DNA of 64,000 bases from an uncultured Clostridia bacterium (GTDB lineage Bacteria > Bacillota > Clostridia > Oscillospirales > Acutalibacteraceae), in assembly GCA_944384815.1 (NCBI GenBank), contig CALWUW010000025.1:124001-188000 (forward strand), read 5' to 3'. The notes beneath the pieces are model-generated. The model saw only the letters and a list, made by a program, of their open reading frames with translations, ran no database searches and was not told the DNA's origin. Position 1 is the first letter of the stretch; each line of letters starts with the position of its first letter. The position numbers were made by a program, and so were the translations under genes. Of this stretch, positions 6,834-16,423 are shown piece after piece.

Positions 6834-8888
6834 TCAGCCCTGTTTCGGCCAATTTCCTTCATACACAAAGTCTATCTTCCCGGAAGCAACGTCCGCTGCG
6901 GCCGCCTTCACGGTGATCTCCTGGCCAATGGTGAGTACTTTCCCGCTGTTTTCATCCTTCTGGGTCATCCAGCCGTCAAAGGAAAAACGGGCTCCGGGAA
7001 TGCTTTCCACCGGCAAAAATCCTTCCACCGTATTGGCTAATTCCACAAACACTCCCCGCATGGTGACGCCGCTGATGATTCCGTGGAATACTTCCCCCAG
7101 ATGGGCTTTCATATACTCCGCCATGTAGCAATCTTCCGCCGTCCGTTCCGCCGTCATGGCACGCACTTCCCGGTCGCTGGAGGTTTGTGCCGCCTCCTGC
7201 ACAAAGGATTCATACCGACGCTGGCAGCCCTTGGCATCCTTATGCAGCAGCCAATCGCTGAGGATTCGATGCACACAAGTATCCGGATAGCGGCGGATAG
7301 GAGAAGTAAAGTGGCAATAATCCGCCAGAGAAAGGCCAAAATGCCCCAAAGGCTTCACGTCATACCGAGCCTTGGCCATGGTGCGAAGCAGCTGGTGCCC
7401 CACGACCTTTTTTGCCTTGGTATGCTCCGCCTGCTTCATAATGGCCGAAAAATCTCCGGGGCCAATGGATCCTTTATGCCGCAAAGGCCTGGCGTCCAGC
7501 CCTAAAGAGGAGACCAGCTCCGCCAGGGTATCCACCCGGTCCGGCGCCGGCTGCTCATGCACCCGGTATACAAAGGGAAGCCCTTTCTCTCTGGCCAGCA
7601 TAGCCGCCGCCCGGTTGGCCGTGATCATCAGCTGTTCGATCATCTGCTGGGATTCCCCGGTGCTCCGAGGCTGCACATCCACGCAAACGCCTTTGTCATC
7701 CAGAACGAAGAACGATTCCGTGCTTTCCAGATCCACACACCCGTTTTCCCGGGAGCGCTGCTGAAGAATTGCTGCCAATTCCCGGGCTGCGTTCAGGGAC
7801 CGGATCACCGGCGCGTATTTTTTCTTAAGCTCTTTGGAAGCCGTCCCGGAAAACAACTGGTTTACTTCCGAGTATACGCCACGAACTTTGGAACGGATCA
7901 CGGATTTCCGGAAGGTATAGGAAAGGATCTCCCCTTTTCGGTCCAGATCGATCAAAGCAGTCAGCGCCAATTTATCCGTTCCGGCGTTTAAGGAACAAAC
8001 ACCGTTGGAAATACATTCCGGAAGCATGGGAACCACTCGGTCCGCGAAATACACGGAAGTCCCCCGGTTCAAGGCTTCCTGATCCAAAGGCGTTCCCGGA
8101 CGCACATAATGGGAAACGTCGGCAATGTGCACCCCCAGGCGGTATCCGGCTTTGGTTCTGGAAACGGAAATGGCGTCGTCCAAATCCTTGGCCTCGGCGC
8201 TGTCTATAGTACAAACCGCATGATCTCTGAAATCCAGCCGGCCTTTCAGGACCTCTTCCGTAATGGGCTCTGCCGCCGCTTTTTCCGCTGCCGCCAACAC
8301 TTCAGGAGCAAATTCCAGAGGAATCTGCTGCTGGTCTAAAATTGCATCCGCACAAACCCGGGCCACTTGCCCTTCCCCATACACCGTAAGGACCTGAGCC
8401 AAAAGCTCCCCGGACCGAGAAAACCGCAGCTGCGCCTGCACCTTTTCTCCTGCTTTTCCGGAGGACGCCCATTTAGGGTCCACTTGTATGGGATAACGCA
8501 GCGCCTGATCCGCTTGGAAAAACAGCTTCCCTTCCTGCTCCGTAAGAACTCCGATCCACTTGCGGGGGCCTTCCTTCAGAATTTTTTCCACACGACCTGT
8601 GGGCCCTTTTTCTTTTTGGCGAATGTGGCCGATCTGCACCCGGTCTCCGGGAAAGGCCCCCAGAAGGTCTTCCGCAAAAAGGAAAATATCCTCTTCGCCG
8701 CTTTCCGGACGGGCAAAGGCAAAATTCCGGGAAAGGGAAAGAATGGTGGCTTCCAATACTTTGGTTTCTTTTTCTTCCGGCCGTTTCTTATTTTTCCGGG
8801 CGGTCTCTTTCCCGCCGGCGTTCCGGAGCAGAACTTTTTTCTCGTGTTTTTTCTTTCTTCCTAATCTTTCTTTTCTTTTCTTCTTCAT
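6834..8888 (-). CDS. rnr: Ribonuclease R
   Basis: This 3'-5' exoribonuclease of about 684 residues degrades structured RNA and takes part in mRNA decay and RNA quality control. A very basic N-terminal tail (KKKRKERLGRKKK) precedes cold-shock-type OB domains. The RNB catalytic domain follows, with the Mg-binding cluster TIDSAEAKDLDDA (Asp235, Asp237, Asp238), then a C-terminal S1 domain around GIISGVTMRGVFVEL. I start at the ATG at 8888, which has GAGGTG upstream, rather than the TTG 54 bases earlier. In many Firmicutes rnr follows secG, as here, where secG ends about 120 bases upstream. Confident. Confidence 0.93.
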   Translation of the reverse strand: MKKKRKERLGRKKKHEKKVLLRNAGGKETARKNKKRPEEKETKVLEATILSLSRNFAFARPESGEEDIFLFAEDLLGAFPGDRVQIGHIRQKEKGPTGRVEKILKEGPRKWIGVLTEQEGKLFFQADQALRYPIQVDPKWASSGKAGEKVQAQLRFSRSGELLAQVLTVYGEGQVARVCADAILDQQQIPLEFAPEVLAAAEKAAAEPITEEVLKGRLDFRDHAVCTIDSAEAKDLDDAISVSRTKAGYRLGVHIADVSHYVRPGTPLDQEALNRGTSVYFADRVVPMLPECISNGVCSLNAGTDKLALTALIDLDRKGEILSYTFRKSVIRSKVRGVYSEVNQLFSGTASKELKKKYAPVIRSLNAARELAAILQQRSRENGCVDLESTESFFVLDDKGVCVDVQPRSTGESQQMIEQLMITANRAAAMLAREKGLPFVYRVHEQPAPDRVDTLAELVSSLGLDARPLRHKGSIGPGDFSAIMKQAEHTKAKKVVGHQLLRTMAKARYDVKPLGHFGLSLADYCHFTSPIRRYPDTCVHRILSDWLLHKDAKGCQRRYESFVQEAAQTSSDREVRAMTAERTAEDCYMAEYMKAHLGEVFHGIISGVTMRGVFVELANTVEGFLPVESIPGARFSFDGWMTQKDENSGKVLTIGQEITVKAAAADVASGKIDFVYEGNWPKQG

Positions 8889-8975
8889 ACACACACCTCG
8901 CAGCCTTGCTGCCTTTTTTCTCTTTTCTTTCAGTATACCCAAAAGAATTTCATCTAAAATTTATCTTCACATAAG

Positions 8976-9004
8976 AAACACCCCGCCGCCGGCGGGGTGT
9001 TTCA
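8976..9004. terminator. GC-rich hairpin between secG and rnr
   Basis: GAAACACCCCGCCG pairs with CGGCGGGGTGTTTC. There is no long T-run on the minus strand, so it may be a weak terminator or an mRNA processing or stability element within the secG-rnr transcript. Confidence 0.6.
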
Positions 9005-9011
9005 AAGGAAT

Positions 9012-9260
9012 TTATTTTGCAAAGAACAAAAATGCGTTCAGGGCAATCACCAAAATAAAGAATCCCAAGGCGATCACCTTTGTCCAGCGGGCTAAAAACG
9101 CATCCACGGAACGGGCCTTATTCTTGGAAAGGAACGTATCCGCGCCGCCGGTAACCACACCTACATTCTGCTGATGGCCTTCCTGAAGGATCACCACAAT
9201 AATAATCAACAAAGAAGCCAGCAAAAGAACAATTCCAAATATAATCTCAAACGCCGACAT
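9012..9260 (-). CDS. secG: Preprotein translocase subunit SecG
   Basis: This 82-residue protein has two membrane segments (about residues 3-25 and 58-80) separated by the glycine-rich loop of SecG (LQEGHQQNVGVVTGGADTF). It helps SecYE move proteins across the membrane. I chose the ATG at 9260 because GGAGGTG lies just upstream; the longer reading frame to 9305 has no ribosome binding site. It is the first gene of a pair with rnr, the usual Firmicutes order. Confidence 0.92.
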   Translation of the reverse strand: MSAFEIIFGIVLLLASLLIIIVVILQEGHQQNVGVVTGGADTFLSKNKARSVDAFLARWTKVIALGFFILVIALNAFLFFAK

Positions 9261-9445
9261 TGCGCACCTCCGAAACACACAGATTAGCTTTGTATAGCAT
9301 AGCATAAATCCCCGTTTATTGCAAGGGAAAGCATGGGATTTTTCGGGTTTTACGAAATTTTTTCAATACAAGGAGCATATTCTCTTTGTATTGGGCATAC
9401 TAGAAACGAAATCCACGGCATTCGCGTTTGCTGCCAAAGGATTTC

Positions 9446-9477
9446 AAAGTCCCCGGGCTATTGGCTCGGGGACTTTT
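9446..9477. terminator. Hairpin after the topoisomerase A gene
   Basis: AAAGTCCCCG pairs with CGGGGACTTT seven bases past the topoisomerase stop. The T-run is stronger on the plus strand than on the minus strand. Confidence 0.6.
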
Positions 9478-9483
9478 CTGTTT

Positions 9484-11721
9484 TTACAACGTAAGCTGCT
9501 CGCCCTGGGTTTCCTCCGCCGCCGGCAAGGCTCCTGTAGCAGGAATATTCTTCCGATACCGCTCCGGTTTTTTCAGCATGCCTTCCTGGTAAGCCACAGC
9601 CTGCACCAGTCTTCCGTTTTTCCGCAGGGTCATTACCTGCACACCCTGGGTAGAACGAGTGCTTTTAGGCGCAATGGCGCCTGTATGCAGCAAAAGGATC
9701 CTTCCCTGGGAATTGGTAAGCAAAAATTCCGTATCTTCCGGCAGAAGAGAAATGGAAACCGCCGGGGACTTATCGCTGTATGCCGAAACCAGCTTTTTCC
9801 GGTTGGTTTTGGTAGCATACGCGGAAAGCTCCACTTTCGCCGCCTTTCCATTCTCAAAGAAAAACAGTACATATCCGGTATACTCCTGCACCGCCGCCAT
9901 ATAGAGAACCGATTCTCCTTCTTCCATTCCCAAACGGGCCGGGATATATTCTCCCATTACGCTGGCTTTGGTGTCGGGAAAATCACTGGCTTTGGCCTTA
10001 TAAACCTGGCAGCGATTGGTAAAGAACAGCAGGTCCATTGTATTGCTGCCTTCTTCCTGCTGGAGAATCTGGTCTCCCTCTTTCAGCTTCTGCTCGCCGC
10101 TCATTCGCAGGGACAAGGGAGTGATCTTCTTAAAATATCCCTCTTTTGTAAAGAAAAGGTGCACGGGATACTGGGGAATTTCCTCTTCCTCCTGCTGTTC
10201 CTGCAAATCATCGGCGTACAAAAGCATACTTTTGCGAGGCGCTCCGTATTCCTTACTGACTCGCTGCAGCTCCGAAATAATAATGGAATTTACTTTGGAA
10301 CGGCTGTCCAAAATCCCCTGAAGCTGCCGGATCTCTTCTTCCAGCTGATTGGTTTCTTCCGTACGCTTCAAAATATACTCCCGGTTCAAATGCCGCAGCC
10401 GAATTTCCGCCACATATTCCGCCTGCACCTGATCGATGCCAAATCCGATCATCAAATTAGGCACCACTTCCGATTCTTCTTCCGTTTCCCGGACGATGGC
10501 AATGGCTTTGTCAATGTCCAGCAGAATCCGCTGAAGGCCCTGCAAAAGGTGCAGTTTCTCTTTTTTGCGGGTCAGATCGTAATGGGTCCGGCGCCGGATA
10601 CATTCCACCCGGAAGGCGATCCATTCTTCCAAAAGCTCCCGAACGCCCATTACCTTGGGGGTTCCGGCCACAAGCACGTTGAAATTGCAGGAAAAACTAT
10701 CTTCCAGAGGCGTCATCCGGAACAGCTTCTGCATCAGCTTATCCGCATCCGTTCCCCGTTTCAGGTCAATGGTGATCTTCAGGCCATCCAAACCCGTCTC
10801 GTCCCGAATATCCGCCACTTCTTTCAGCTTTCCCTGGCGGATCAATTCCACCACCTTTTCCACAATGGCTTCTATGGTGGTGGTAGGAGGAATTTGGGTG
10901 ATATCCACACAATTGGCGGATTTATCATAGGAATACCGGGAACGCACCCGGAAACTGCCACGGCCGGTGTTATAGATGGACTCCATCTGGCCGCGGTCGT
11001 ACACGATTTGCCCGCCTCCGGGAAAATCCGGCGCTAAAAGGGTATCCACGATCCGATGCTCCGGGTCCCGCATTAAGGAAATGGTGGTCTCACAGATCTC
11101 CGAAAGGTTAAAGGGACAAATGGAGCTGGCCATGCCAACGGCGATTCCCGTATTGGCATTGACAAGCACCGTGGGGAAGGTAGCCGGCAAAAGGGTGGGC
11201 TCCTTCATGGTGTTGTCGTAGTTATCCACAAAATCCACGGTATCCCGGTCAATATCCCGGAACAGTTCCCGGCAAATGGGATCCAGCCGGGCCTCCGTAT
11301 AACGGGAAGCCGCATAGGCCATATCCCGGGAATAGAATTTTCCGAAATTTCCCTTGGAATCCACAAAGGGATGCAGCAGCGCCTCATGGCCCCGGCTCAG
11401 ACGCACCATGGTATCGTATATGGCCGCTTCGCCGTGGGGATTCAGCTTCATTGTCTGCCCTACAATATTGGCGCTTTTGGTTCTTCCGGAATCCAAAAGC
11501 CCCATTTTGTACATAGTGAACAGCAATTTCCGGTGAGAGGGCTTAAACCCGTCGATCTCCGGAATGGCTCGGGAAAGGATCACACTCATGGCATAGGGCA
11601 TAAAGTTTTTTTCCAGGGTATCCGTAATCAGCTGCTCCACTACCTGCCCCGCGCCGGCAATGTATCCTTTCATGCCGGAGCTTTGCTTAGCAGGCTGGCT
11701 GCCGCTTCGTTTTTTTGCCAT
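9484..11721 (-). CDS. Type IIA topoisomerase subunit A (ParC/GyrA-like)
   Basis: This 745-residue breakage-reunion subunit has the winged-helix DNA-binding core (FKPSHRKLLFTMYKMGL), the catalytic tyrosine Tyr141 in AASRYTEARL, and a C-terminal six-blade-type region (LLLTNSQGRILLL). It cuts and rejoins DNA with the adjacent B subunit to relax or decatenate. It lies 17 bases after the B gene in the same direction, so the two form an operon. It is not near recF or dnaN, where Firmicutes usually keep gyrBA, so it is probably the second (topo IV-like) enzyme; the exact class cannot be fixed from sequence alone. Confidence 0.88.
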   Translation of the reverse strand: MAKKRSGSQPAKQSSGMKGYIAGAGQVVEQLITDTLEKNFMPYAMSVILSRAIPEIDGFKPSHRKLLFTMYKMGLLDSGRTKSANIVGQTMKLNPHGEAAIYDTMVRLSRGHEALLHPFVDSKGNFGKFYSRDMAYAASRYTEARLDPICRELFRDIDRDTVDFVDNYDNTMKEPTLLPATFPTVLVNANTGIAVGMASSICPFNLSEICETTISLMRDPEHRIVDTLLAPDFPGGGQIVYDRGQMESIYNTGRGSFRVRSRYSYDKSANCVDITQIPPTTTIEAIVEKVVELIRQGKLKEVADIRDETGLDGLKITIDLKRGTDADKLMQKLFRMTPLEDSFSCNFNVLVAGTPKVMGVRELLEEWIAFRVECIRRRTHYDLTRKKEKLHLLQGLQRILLDIDKAIAIVRETEEESEVVPNLMIGFGIDQVQAEYVAEIRLRHLNREYILKRTEETNQLEEEIRQLQGILDSRSKVNSIIISELQRVSKEYGAPRKSMLLYADDLQEQQEEEEIPQYPVHLFFTKEGYFKKITPLSLRMSGEQKLKEGDQILQQEEGSNTMDLLFFTNRCQVYKAKASDFPDTKASVMGEYIPARLGMEEGESVLYMAAVQEYTGYVLFFFENGKAAKVELSAYATKTNRKKLVSAYSDKSPAVSISLLPEDTEFLLTNSQGRILLLHTGAIAPKSTRSTQGVQVMTLRKNGRLVQAVAYQEGMLKKPERYRKNIPATGALPAAEETQGEQLTL

Positions 11722-11738
11722 CGTCTTTTCCTCCCTTC

Positions 11739-13718
11739 TTAGGAAATATCCAGTTCATCCACATACAAGTACCCGTTTTCCGCGATATGGTTTCTGCGGC
11801 CCACCAGGTTGTCCCCTTCCAGCAGGTCAAATACTTCCGCTGTTTTCTGGGCATCCGTAGGCATAACCTGGATCAGCCGCCTGGTGGCCGGATTCATAGT
11901 GGTAAAGTTCATCATATCCGGTTCGTTTTCACCCAATCCCTTGCTGCGCTGAATGGTAAACTTTTTTCCTTCCAGTTTCTCCAGATACTGGCTTTTCTCC
12001 TGCTCGGTATAGGCAAAATAAGTCTCCGTTTTTGTGCTGATCTCAAAAAGAGGAGATTCCGCAATAAAGATTTTTCCGGCTTCGATCAACGCCGGCGTCA
12101 GCCGATACAGCATGGTTAAAAGAAGGGTGCGGATCTGGAAGCCGTCCACGTCCGCGTCCGTGCAGAGGATCACCTTGTTCCAGCGAAGCAGATTCATATC
12201 AAACGTGGAAAGATCCTTGTTGGCCTTGGACTTCACCTGCACGCCGCAGCCCAACACCTTGATCAGATCCGTAATGATCTCGCTTTTGAAGATCTTATCA
12301 TAATCCGCCTTCAGGCAGTTGAGGATCTTTCCCCGAATGGGCATAATGGCCTGGAAATTGGGATCTCTGGCCTGCTTACAGGCGCCCAGAGCAGAGTCGC
12401 CCTCCACGATAAAAATTTCCCGCTGGCTTACGTCCTTGCTGCGGCAGTCCACAAATTTGGCCACCCGGCTGGTAACGTCCATATTGGAAGTGAGCTTTTT
12501 CCGGATATTCAGCCGGGTTTTCTCCGCGTCCTCCCGGCTGCGCTTGTTGATCAGCACCTGGCCGGCGATCCGATCCGCTTCCGCGGGATTTTCCAGGAAC
12601 CAGACTTCCAGCTGATGCCGGAGGATATCCGTAATGGCTTCCTGGATTCCTTTATTTGTAATCGCCTTTTTGGTCTGGTTTTCGTAAGATGTACGGTTGG
12701 AAAAGGAGGAGATCAAAATAATCAAGCAATCCTCCACGTCGGCAAAGGTGATCTTGCTTTCGTTTTTGGTGTATTTCCCCGTTTGCTTCAAATACGCGTC
12801 GATCTGGTAAACAAAGGCATTTCGAACGGCTTTATCCGGGGCGCCTCCATGTTCCAGCCAGCTGGAATTGTGATAGTATTCCGCCAGATGCACCTTATTG
12901 GAAAAGGCAACCGCCACATTCACCTTGGTTTTGTACTCCGGTTTATCCGCCCGGTCCCGGACTTTCCGCTCTGCCTGCCAGAACTGCACCCCTGTAAGAG
13001 CATCCTCTCCGGCGATTTCTTTGGCATGATCCAAAATTCCCTGGGCATAGAGAAACTCCGTTGTCTCGAATTTTCCGCCTACCTGGTTCCGGAAAATAAA
13101 TTTAAGCCCGTCGTTTACAATGGCCTGCCGGCGGAGAATATCCAAGTAGTATTCTACGGGAACGTCAATATCCGTAAATACGGACATATCCGGTTTCCAG
13201 CGGATGGTGGAGCCGGTTTTCCCTTTATAGGGCTCTTTCTTCAGGCCGCCTACATTTTCGCCTTTTTCGAAATGCAGGGTATACCGTGCGTCCTCTGTGC
13301 GGATATCCGCGTCCATATACTCGGAAGCGTACTGGGTAGCGCAAAGGCCCAGGCCGTTCAAGCCCAGGGAATATTCATAGCTTCCGTCTGTTTCATTATT
13401 GTATTTTCCTCCGGCGTACATCTCGCAGAACACCAGTTCCCAGTTATACCTCTGCTCCTTGTTGTTAAAATCCACGGGAATGCCTCGGCCGTGGTCCACA
13501 ACTTCCACCGAATGATCCGCAAACCGGGTAATGGTAATTTCTTTTCCAAATCCCGCCCTGGCCTCATCAATGGAATTAGAAAGGATCTCAAAAATAGAAT
13601 GCTCACAGCCTTCTATGCCGTCGGATCCAAAAATAACCGCAGGACGCAACCGAACTCGATCCGCGCCCTTCAGCATGGAAATGCTTTCGTCGTTATAGGA
13701 GGAGCGTTTTGCCGCCAT
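11739..13718 (-). CDS. Type IIA topoisomerase subunit B (ParE/GyrB-like)
   Basis: This ATPase subunit of about 659 residues has the GHKL ATP-binding elements (NSIDEA near the N-terminus, then VVDHGRGIPV and GLNGLGL) and the TOPRIM domain with EGDSALG at residues 439-445 and DADVDG downstream. It pairs with the A subunit that follows directly. The ATG at 13718 is preferred because AAGGTGG precedes it; a TTG one codon earlier is also in frame. An upstream 15-base tandem repeat (13736-13765) sits in its 5' region. Confidence 0.88.
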   Translation of the reverse strand: MAAKRSSYNDESISMLKGADRVRLRPAVIFGSDGIEGCEHSIFEILSNSIDEARAGFGKEITITRFADHSVEVVDHGRGIPVDFNNKEQRYNWELVFCEMYAGGKYNNETDGSYEYSLGLNGLGLCATQYASEYMDADIRTEDARYTLHFEKGENVGGLKKEPYKGKTGSTIRWKPDMSVFTDIDVPVEYYLDILRRQAIVNDGLKFIFRNQVGGKFETTEFLYAQGILDHAKEIAGEDALTGVQFWQAERKVRDRADKPEYKTKVNVAVAFSNKVHLAEYYHNSSWLEHGGAPDKAVRNAFVYQIDAYLKQTGKYTKNESKITFADVEDCLIILISSFSNRTSYENQTKKAITNKGIQEAITDILRHQLEVWFLENPAEADRIAGQVLINKRSREDAEKTRLNIRKKLTSNMDVTSRVAKFVDCRSKDVSQREIFIVEGDSALGACKQARDPNFQAIMPIRGKILNCLKADYDKIFKSEIITDLIKVLGCGVQVKSKANKDLSTFDMNLLRWNKVILCTDADVDGFQIRTLLLTMLYRLTPALIEAGKIFIAESPLFEISTKTETYFAYTEQEKSQYLEKLEGKKFTIQRSKGLGENEPDMMNFTTMNPATRRLIQVMPTDAQKTAEVFDLLEGDNLVGRRNHIAENGYLYVDELDIS

Positions 13719-13735
13719 CAATGTTCCACCTTTCT

Positions 13736-13765
13736 TCCTGAAATGTGAAATCCTGAAATGTAAAA
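13736..13765. repeat. 15-bp tandem duplication in the topoisomerase B leader
   Basis: TCCTGAAATGTGAAA is followed directly by TCCTGAAATGTAAAA, 18 bases upstream of the topoisomerase B start, overlapping the likely 5' untranslated region. Confidence 0.7.
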
Positions 13766-13783
13766 ATCAGAGATTGCCCTACA

Positions 13784-13821
13784 CAGAAAAATTGGGGAAA
13801 TGGTCCCATTTCCCCAATTCT
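13784..13821 (-). terminator. Intrinsic terminator of the rnj-ftsH operon
   Basis: AATTGGGGAAATGG pairs perfectly with CCATTTCCCCAATT across a 2-base gap, followed on the minus strand by TTTTTC. It lies about 30 bases after the ftsH stop. Confidence 0.88.
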
Positions 13822-13849
13822 GCTTCTTATTCCGCCATTCCGTTTTTCT

Positions 13850-15769
13850 TTATGGCTCCACTTGGGTTTCCTGCGTTTCGTCTCCGGAATCCTGGTCTGC
13901 AGCGGAAGCTGTCTCTTGCTTATTTTCCTGCATAAGCTGCTCAAATTCTTCGCCGCTCATTTTTTCGTGGTTGAACAGGAACGCTGCCACCTGATGCAGC
14001 TTATCCATATGCTCCGTAAGGATCTTCTCTGTATTATGATAAGCTGTATCCACCATACGCTTGATCTCCGCATCAATGGCAGAGGCAGTGGACTCGGAAT
14101 AATCCCGGATATGCCCCATGTCCCGGCCCAGAAACGGCTCACTGTCATCCCGGCCATACATGATCGTGCCCAGCGTATCGCTCATGCCATATTTGGTCAC
14201 CATCGCTCTGGCGGTCTTGGTAGCTCTTTCAATATCATTGGAAGCACCGGTGGAAATGTCATCCAGCGTAAGCGCTTCCGCCACACGCCCGCCCAGCAGA
14301 ACCATCAGATCCTCTTTCATTTCCTTGCGGGTCTTATAGGAACGGTCTTCCGTGGGGATCTGCATGGTATATCCTCCGGCCATTCCTCTGGGAATGATGG
14401 AGATCTGATGCACCGGATCCTGGGTTTTGCAGAAATAGGTCACCACCGCATGGCCGCCTTCATGATAGGCAGTCAGCTTTTTCTCTCTGTCCGTCATGAC
14501 CCGGCTCTTCTTTTCCGTTCCAACCACCACTTTAATGGTGGCTTCTTCGATCTCCTGCATGGTAATAGCCTTAAGGCTTCTGCGAGCCGCTAAAAGAGCC
14601 GCTTCGTTCAGGAGATTTTCCAAATCCGCACCGGTAAAACCAGCGGTGGATTTAGCGATGGTGGAAAGCTCCACATCCGGCGCAATAGGTTTGCCTTTGG
14701 CGTGCACTTTCAGGATCTCCTCCCGGCCTTTAATGTCCGGGTATCCAACCATGACCTGCCGGTCAAAACGGCCGGGACGCATCAACGCGGGATCCAGAAT
14801 GTCCGGCCGGTTGGTGGCGGCGATCATAATCACGCCTTCGTTGGCACCGAAGCCGTCCATCTCCACCAGAAGCTGGTTCAGCGTTTGCTCTCTTTCGTCA
14901 TGGCCGCCGCCCAATCCGGCGCCTCTTTGCCGGCCTACGGCATCGATCTCGTCAATGAAAATAATGCACGGGGAATTTTTCTTGGCCTGCTCAAACAGGT
15001 CCCGGACACGGGACGCGCCCACGCCCACAAACATTTCCACAAAGTCCGAACCGGAAATGGAGAAAAACGGAACGCCGGCTTCTCCGGCCACCGCTCTGGC
15101 CAGCAAGGTTTTACCTGTGCCGGGAGGGCCCACCAGCAAAACGCCTTTGGGAATTCTGGCGCCCAACTCGTTGTATTTTTTGGGGTTCTTCAAAAACTCC
15201 ACGATCTCCCGGAGTTCTTCTTTTTCCTCATCGGCTCCGGCAACGTCCGCAAAGGTGGTCTTTCTTTTTTCATCCGCCATCTGCTTGATCTTTGCCTTAC
15301 CGAAATTCATCTGCTTGCCGGCGTCTCCCATGGTAGCGTTCAGACGCTTCATCATCAGCCACCAGAACAGCGCGCCCACTACCAATACCAAAAGCATGGG
15401 GATCATGCTGGTAAGCCAGGATGTCTCCGCAGGGCGCAGCAAATTCCGCACCATCCGGGCATCGGGGTGCTCCTCATTATACTGCTGCACATACGGGTCG
15501 ATCTCGCTAAGCAGGAGAGACGCACTGGGCGCCGTATAATACAGCACGGTTTTTTGCTCATCATTGAGCTTAATGATCATCTCTCCGGAACCAAGATCCA
15601 AAGAAAACTCTTGCACTTCCTGATCCTGGAAATGGGCGACGATCTCCGAATAGCTGTATGTCTTGGTAGGACGGTTATTGATCAAAAGCGCCATGACGAT
15701 CAAAAGAACCACAGGGATCGCCAAGTAAAGAGCCCAGCTTTTCAGCTTGCTTTTATTCTCCAAATCCAA
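13850..15769 (-). CDS. ftsH: ATP-dependent zinc metalloprotease FtsH
   Basis: This 639-residue membrane-anchored AAA protease degrades misfolded membrane proteins and short-lived regulators. It has two N-terminal membrane segments (about residues 12-29 and 113-132) flanking a small extracellular domain. The AAA domain has Walker A GPPGTGKT at 214-221 and an [15 protein letters not shown]alker B and sensor region. The M41 peptidase domain has the zinc motif HEGGH at 436-440. The start is a TTG with AAGGAG five bases upstream. It follows hpt by 23 bases, the standard tilS-hpt-ftsH order of Firmicutes. Confidence 0.95.
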   Translation of the reverse strand: MDLENKSKLKSWALYLAIPVVLLIVMALLINNRPTKTYSYSEIVAHFQDQEVQEFSLDLGSGEMIIKLNDEQKTVLYYTAPSASLLLSEIDPYVQQYNEEHPDARMVRNLLRPAETSWLTSMIPMLLVLVVGALFWWLMMKRLNATMGDAGKQMNFGKAKIKQMADEKRKTTFADVAGADEEKEELREIVEFLKNPKKYNELGARIPKGVLLVGPPGTGKTLLARAVAGEAGVPFFSISGSDFVEMFVGVGASRVRDLFEQAKKNSPCIIFIDEIDAVGRQRGAGLGGGHDEREQTLNQLLVEMDGFGANEGVIMIAATNRPDILDPALMRPGRFDRQVMVGYPDIKGREEILKVHAKGKPIAPDVELSTIAKSTAGFTGADLENLLNEAALLAARRSLKAITMQEIEEATIKVVVGTEKKSRVMTDREKKLTAYHEGGHAVVTYFCKTQDPVHQISIIPRGMAGGYTMQIPTEDRSYKTRKEMKEDLMVLLGGRVAEALTLDDISTGASNDIERATKTARAMVTKYGMSDTLGTIMYGRDDSEPFLGRDMGHIRDYSESTASAIDAEIKRMVDTAYHNTEKILTEHMDKLHQVAAFLFNHEKMSGEEFEQLMQENKQETASAADQDSGDETQETQVEP

Positions 15770-15792
15770 TTCACTCCTTCATTTGCCGGGAC

Positions 15793-16332
15793 TTATTTGG
15801 AATAAACCTCAGGCTTCAAAATGCCCACATAGGGAAGATTTCTGTATTTTTCATCATAATCCAGGCCGTATCCCACAATAAACTCATCAGGAACCTGAAG
15901 CCCGGAATAATCTGCCTGAATATCCGCCGTCCGCCGCTCCGGCTTATCAAACAGCGTACACAGGCGAATGCTGCTGGGATTTCTTTGCTGCAGCATTTCC
16001 CGTATGTAGCTCAGTGTCATGCCGCTGTCCAGAATATCCTCCACCAAAAGAAGATCCTTGCCGGAAAGTTCTACATCCAGATCCTTCAAGATCCGAACCA
16101 CGCCGCTGGTTTTGGTTCCGGAACCATAGCTGCTGACGGACATAAAATCAATGCTGCAGGGAATGGTAATGGCCCGCATCAGATCTGCCATAAATACCAC
16201 GCTTCCCTTGAGAACACTTACCAGCAAAAGGTTTTTTCCTTTATAGTCCTCGCTGATCTTCCGTCCCATTTCCTGAACAACTTCTGCCAAATATTCTTCA
16301 CTAAAAAGAACTTCCCGGATATCCTGTTCCAT
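15793..16332 (-). CDS. hpt: Hypoxanthine phosphoribosyltransferase
   Basis: This 179-residue purine-salvage enzyme makes IMP or GMP from hypoxanthine or guanine and PRPP. The PRPP-binding loop VEDILDSGMTL starts at residue 97. The LLLVSVLKGSVVF strand and FIVGYGLDYDEKYRNLPY C-terminal segment are typical of the family. The ATG has GAGAGGAG upstream. It lies between tilS and ftsH in an operon conserved across Firmicutes. The product may also regulate FtsH or TilS activity, as proposed in Bacillus, but nothing here shows it. Confidence 0.95.
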   Translation of the reverse strand: MEQDIREVLFSEEYLAEVVQEMGRKISEDYKGKNLLLVSVLKGSVVFMADLMRAITIPCSIDFMSVSSYGSGTKTSGVVRILKDLDVELSGKDLLLVEDILDSGMTLSYIREMLQQRNPSSIRLCTLFDKPERRTADIQADYSGLQVPDEFIVGYGLDYDEKYRNLPYVGILKPEVYSK

Positions 16333-16423
16333 GCCGATCTCCTCTCTTGCACATCTTGCCTACGCATATAAATTCTTTTTGCCGGATCCTTTTTCAGCCG
16401 GGCTGCTTTCTTCATCGGATGCC

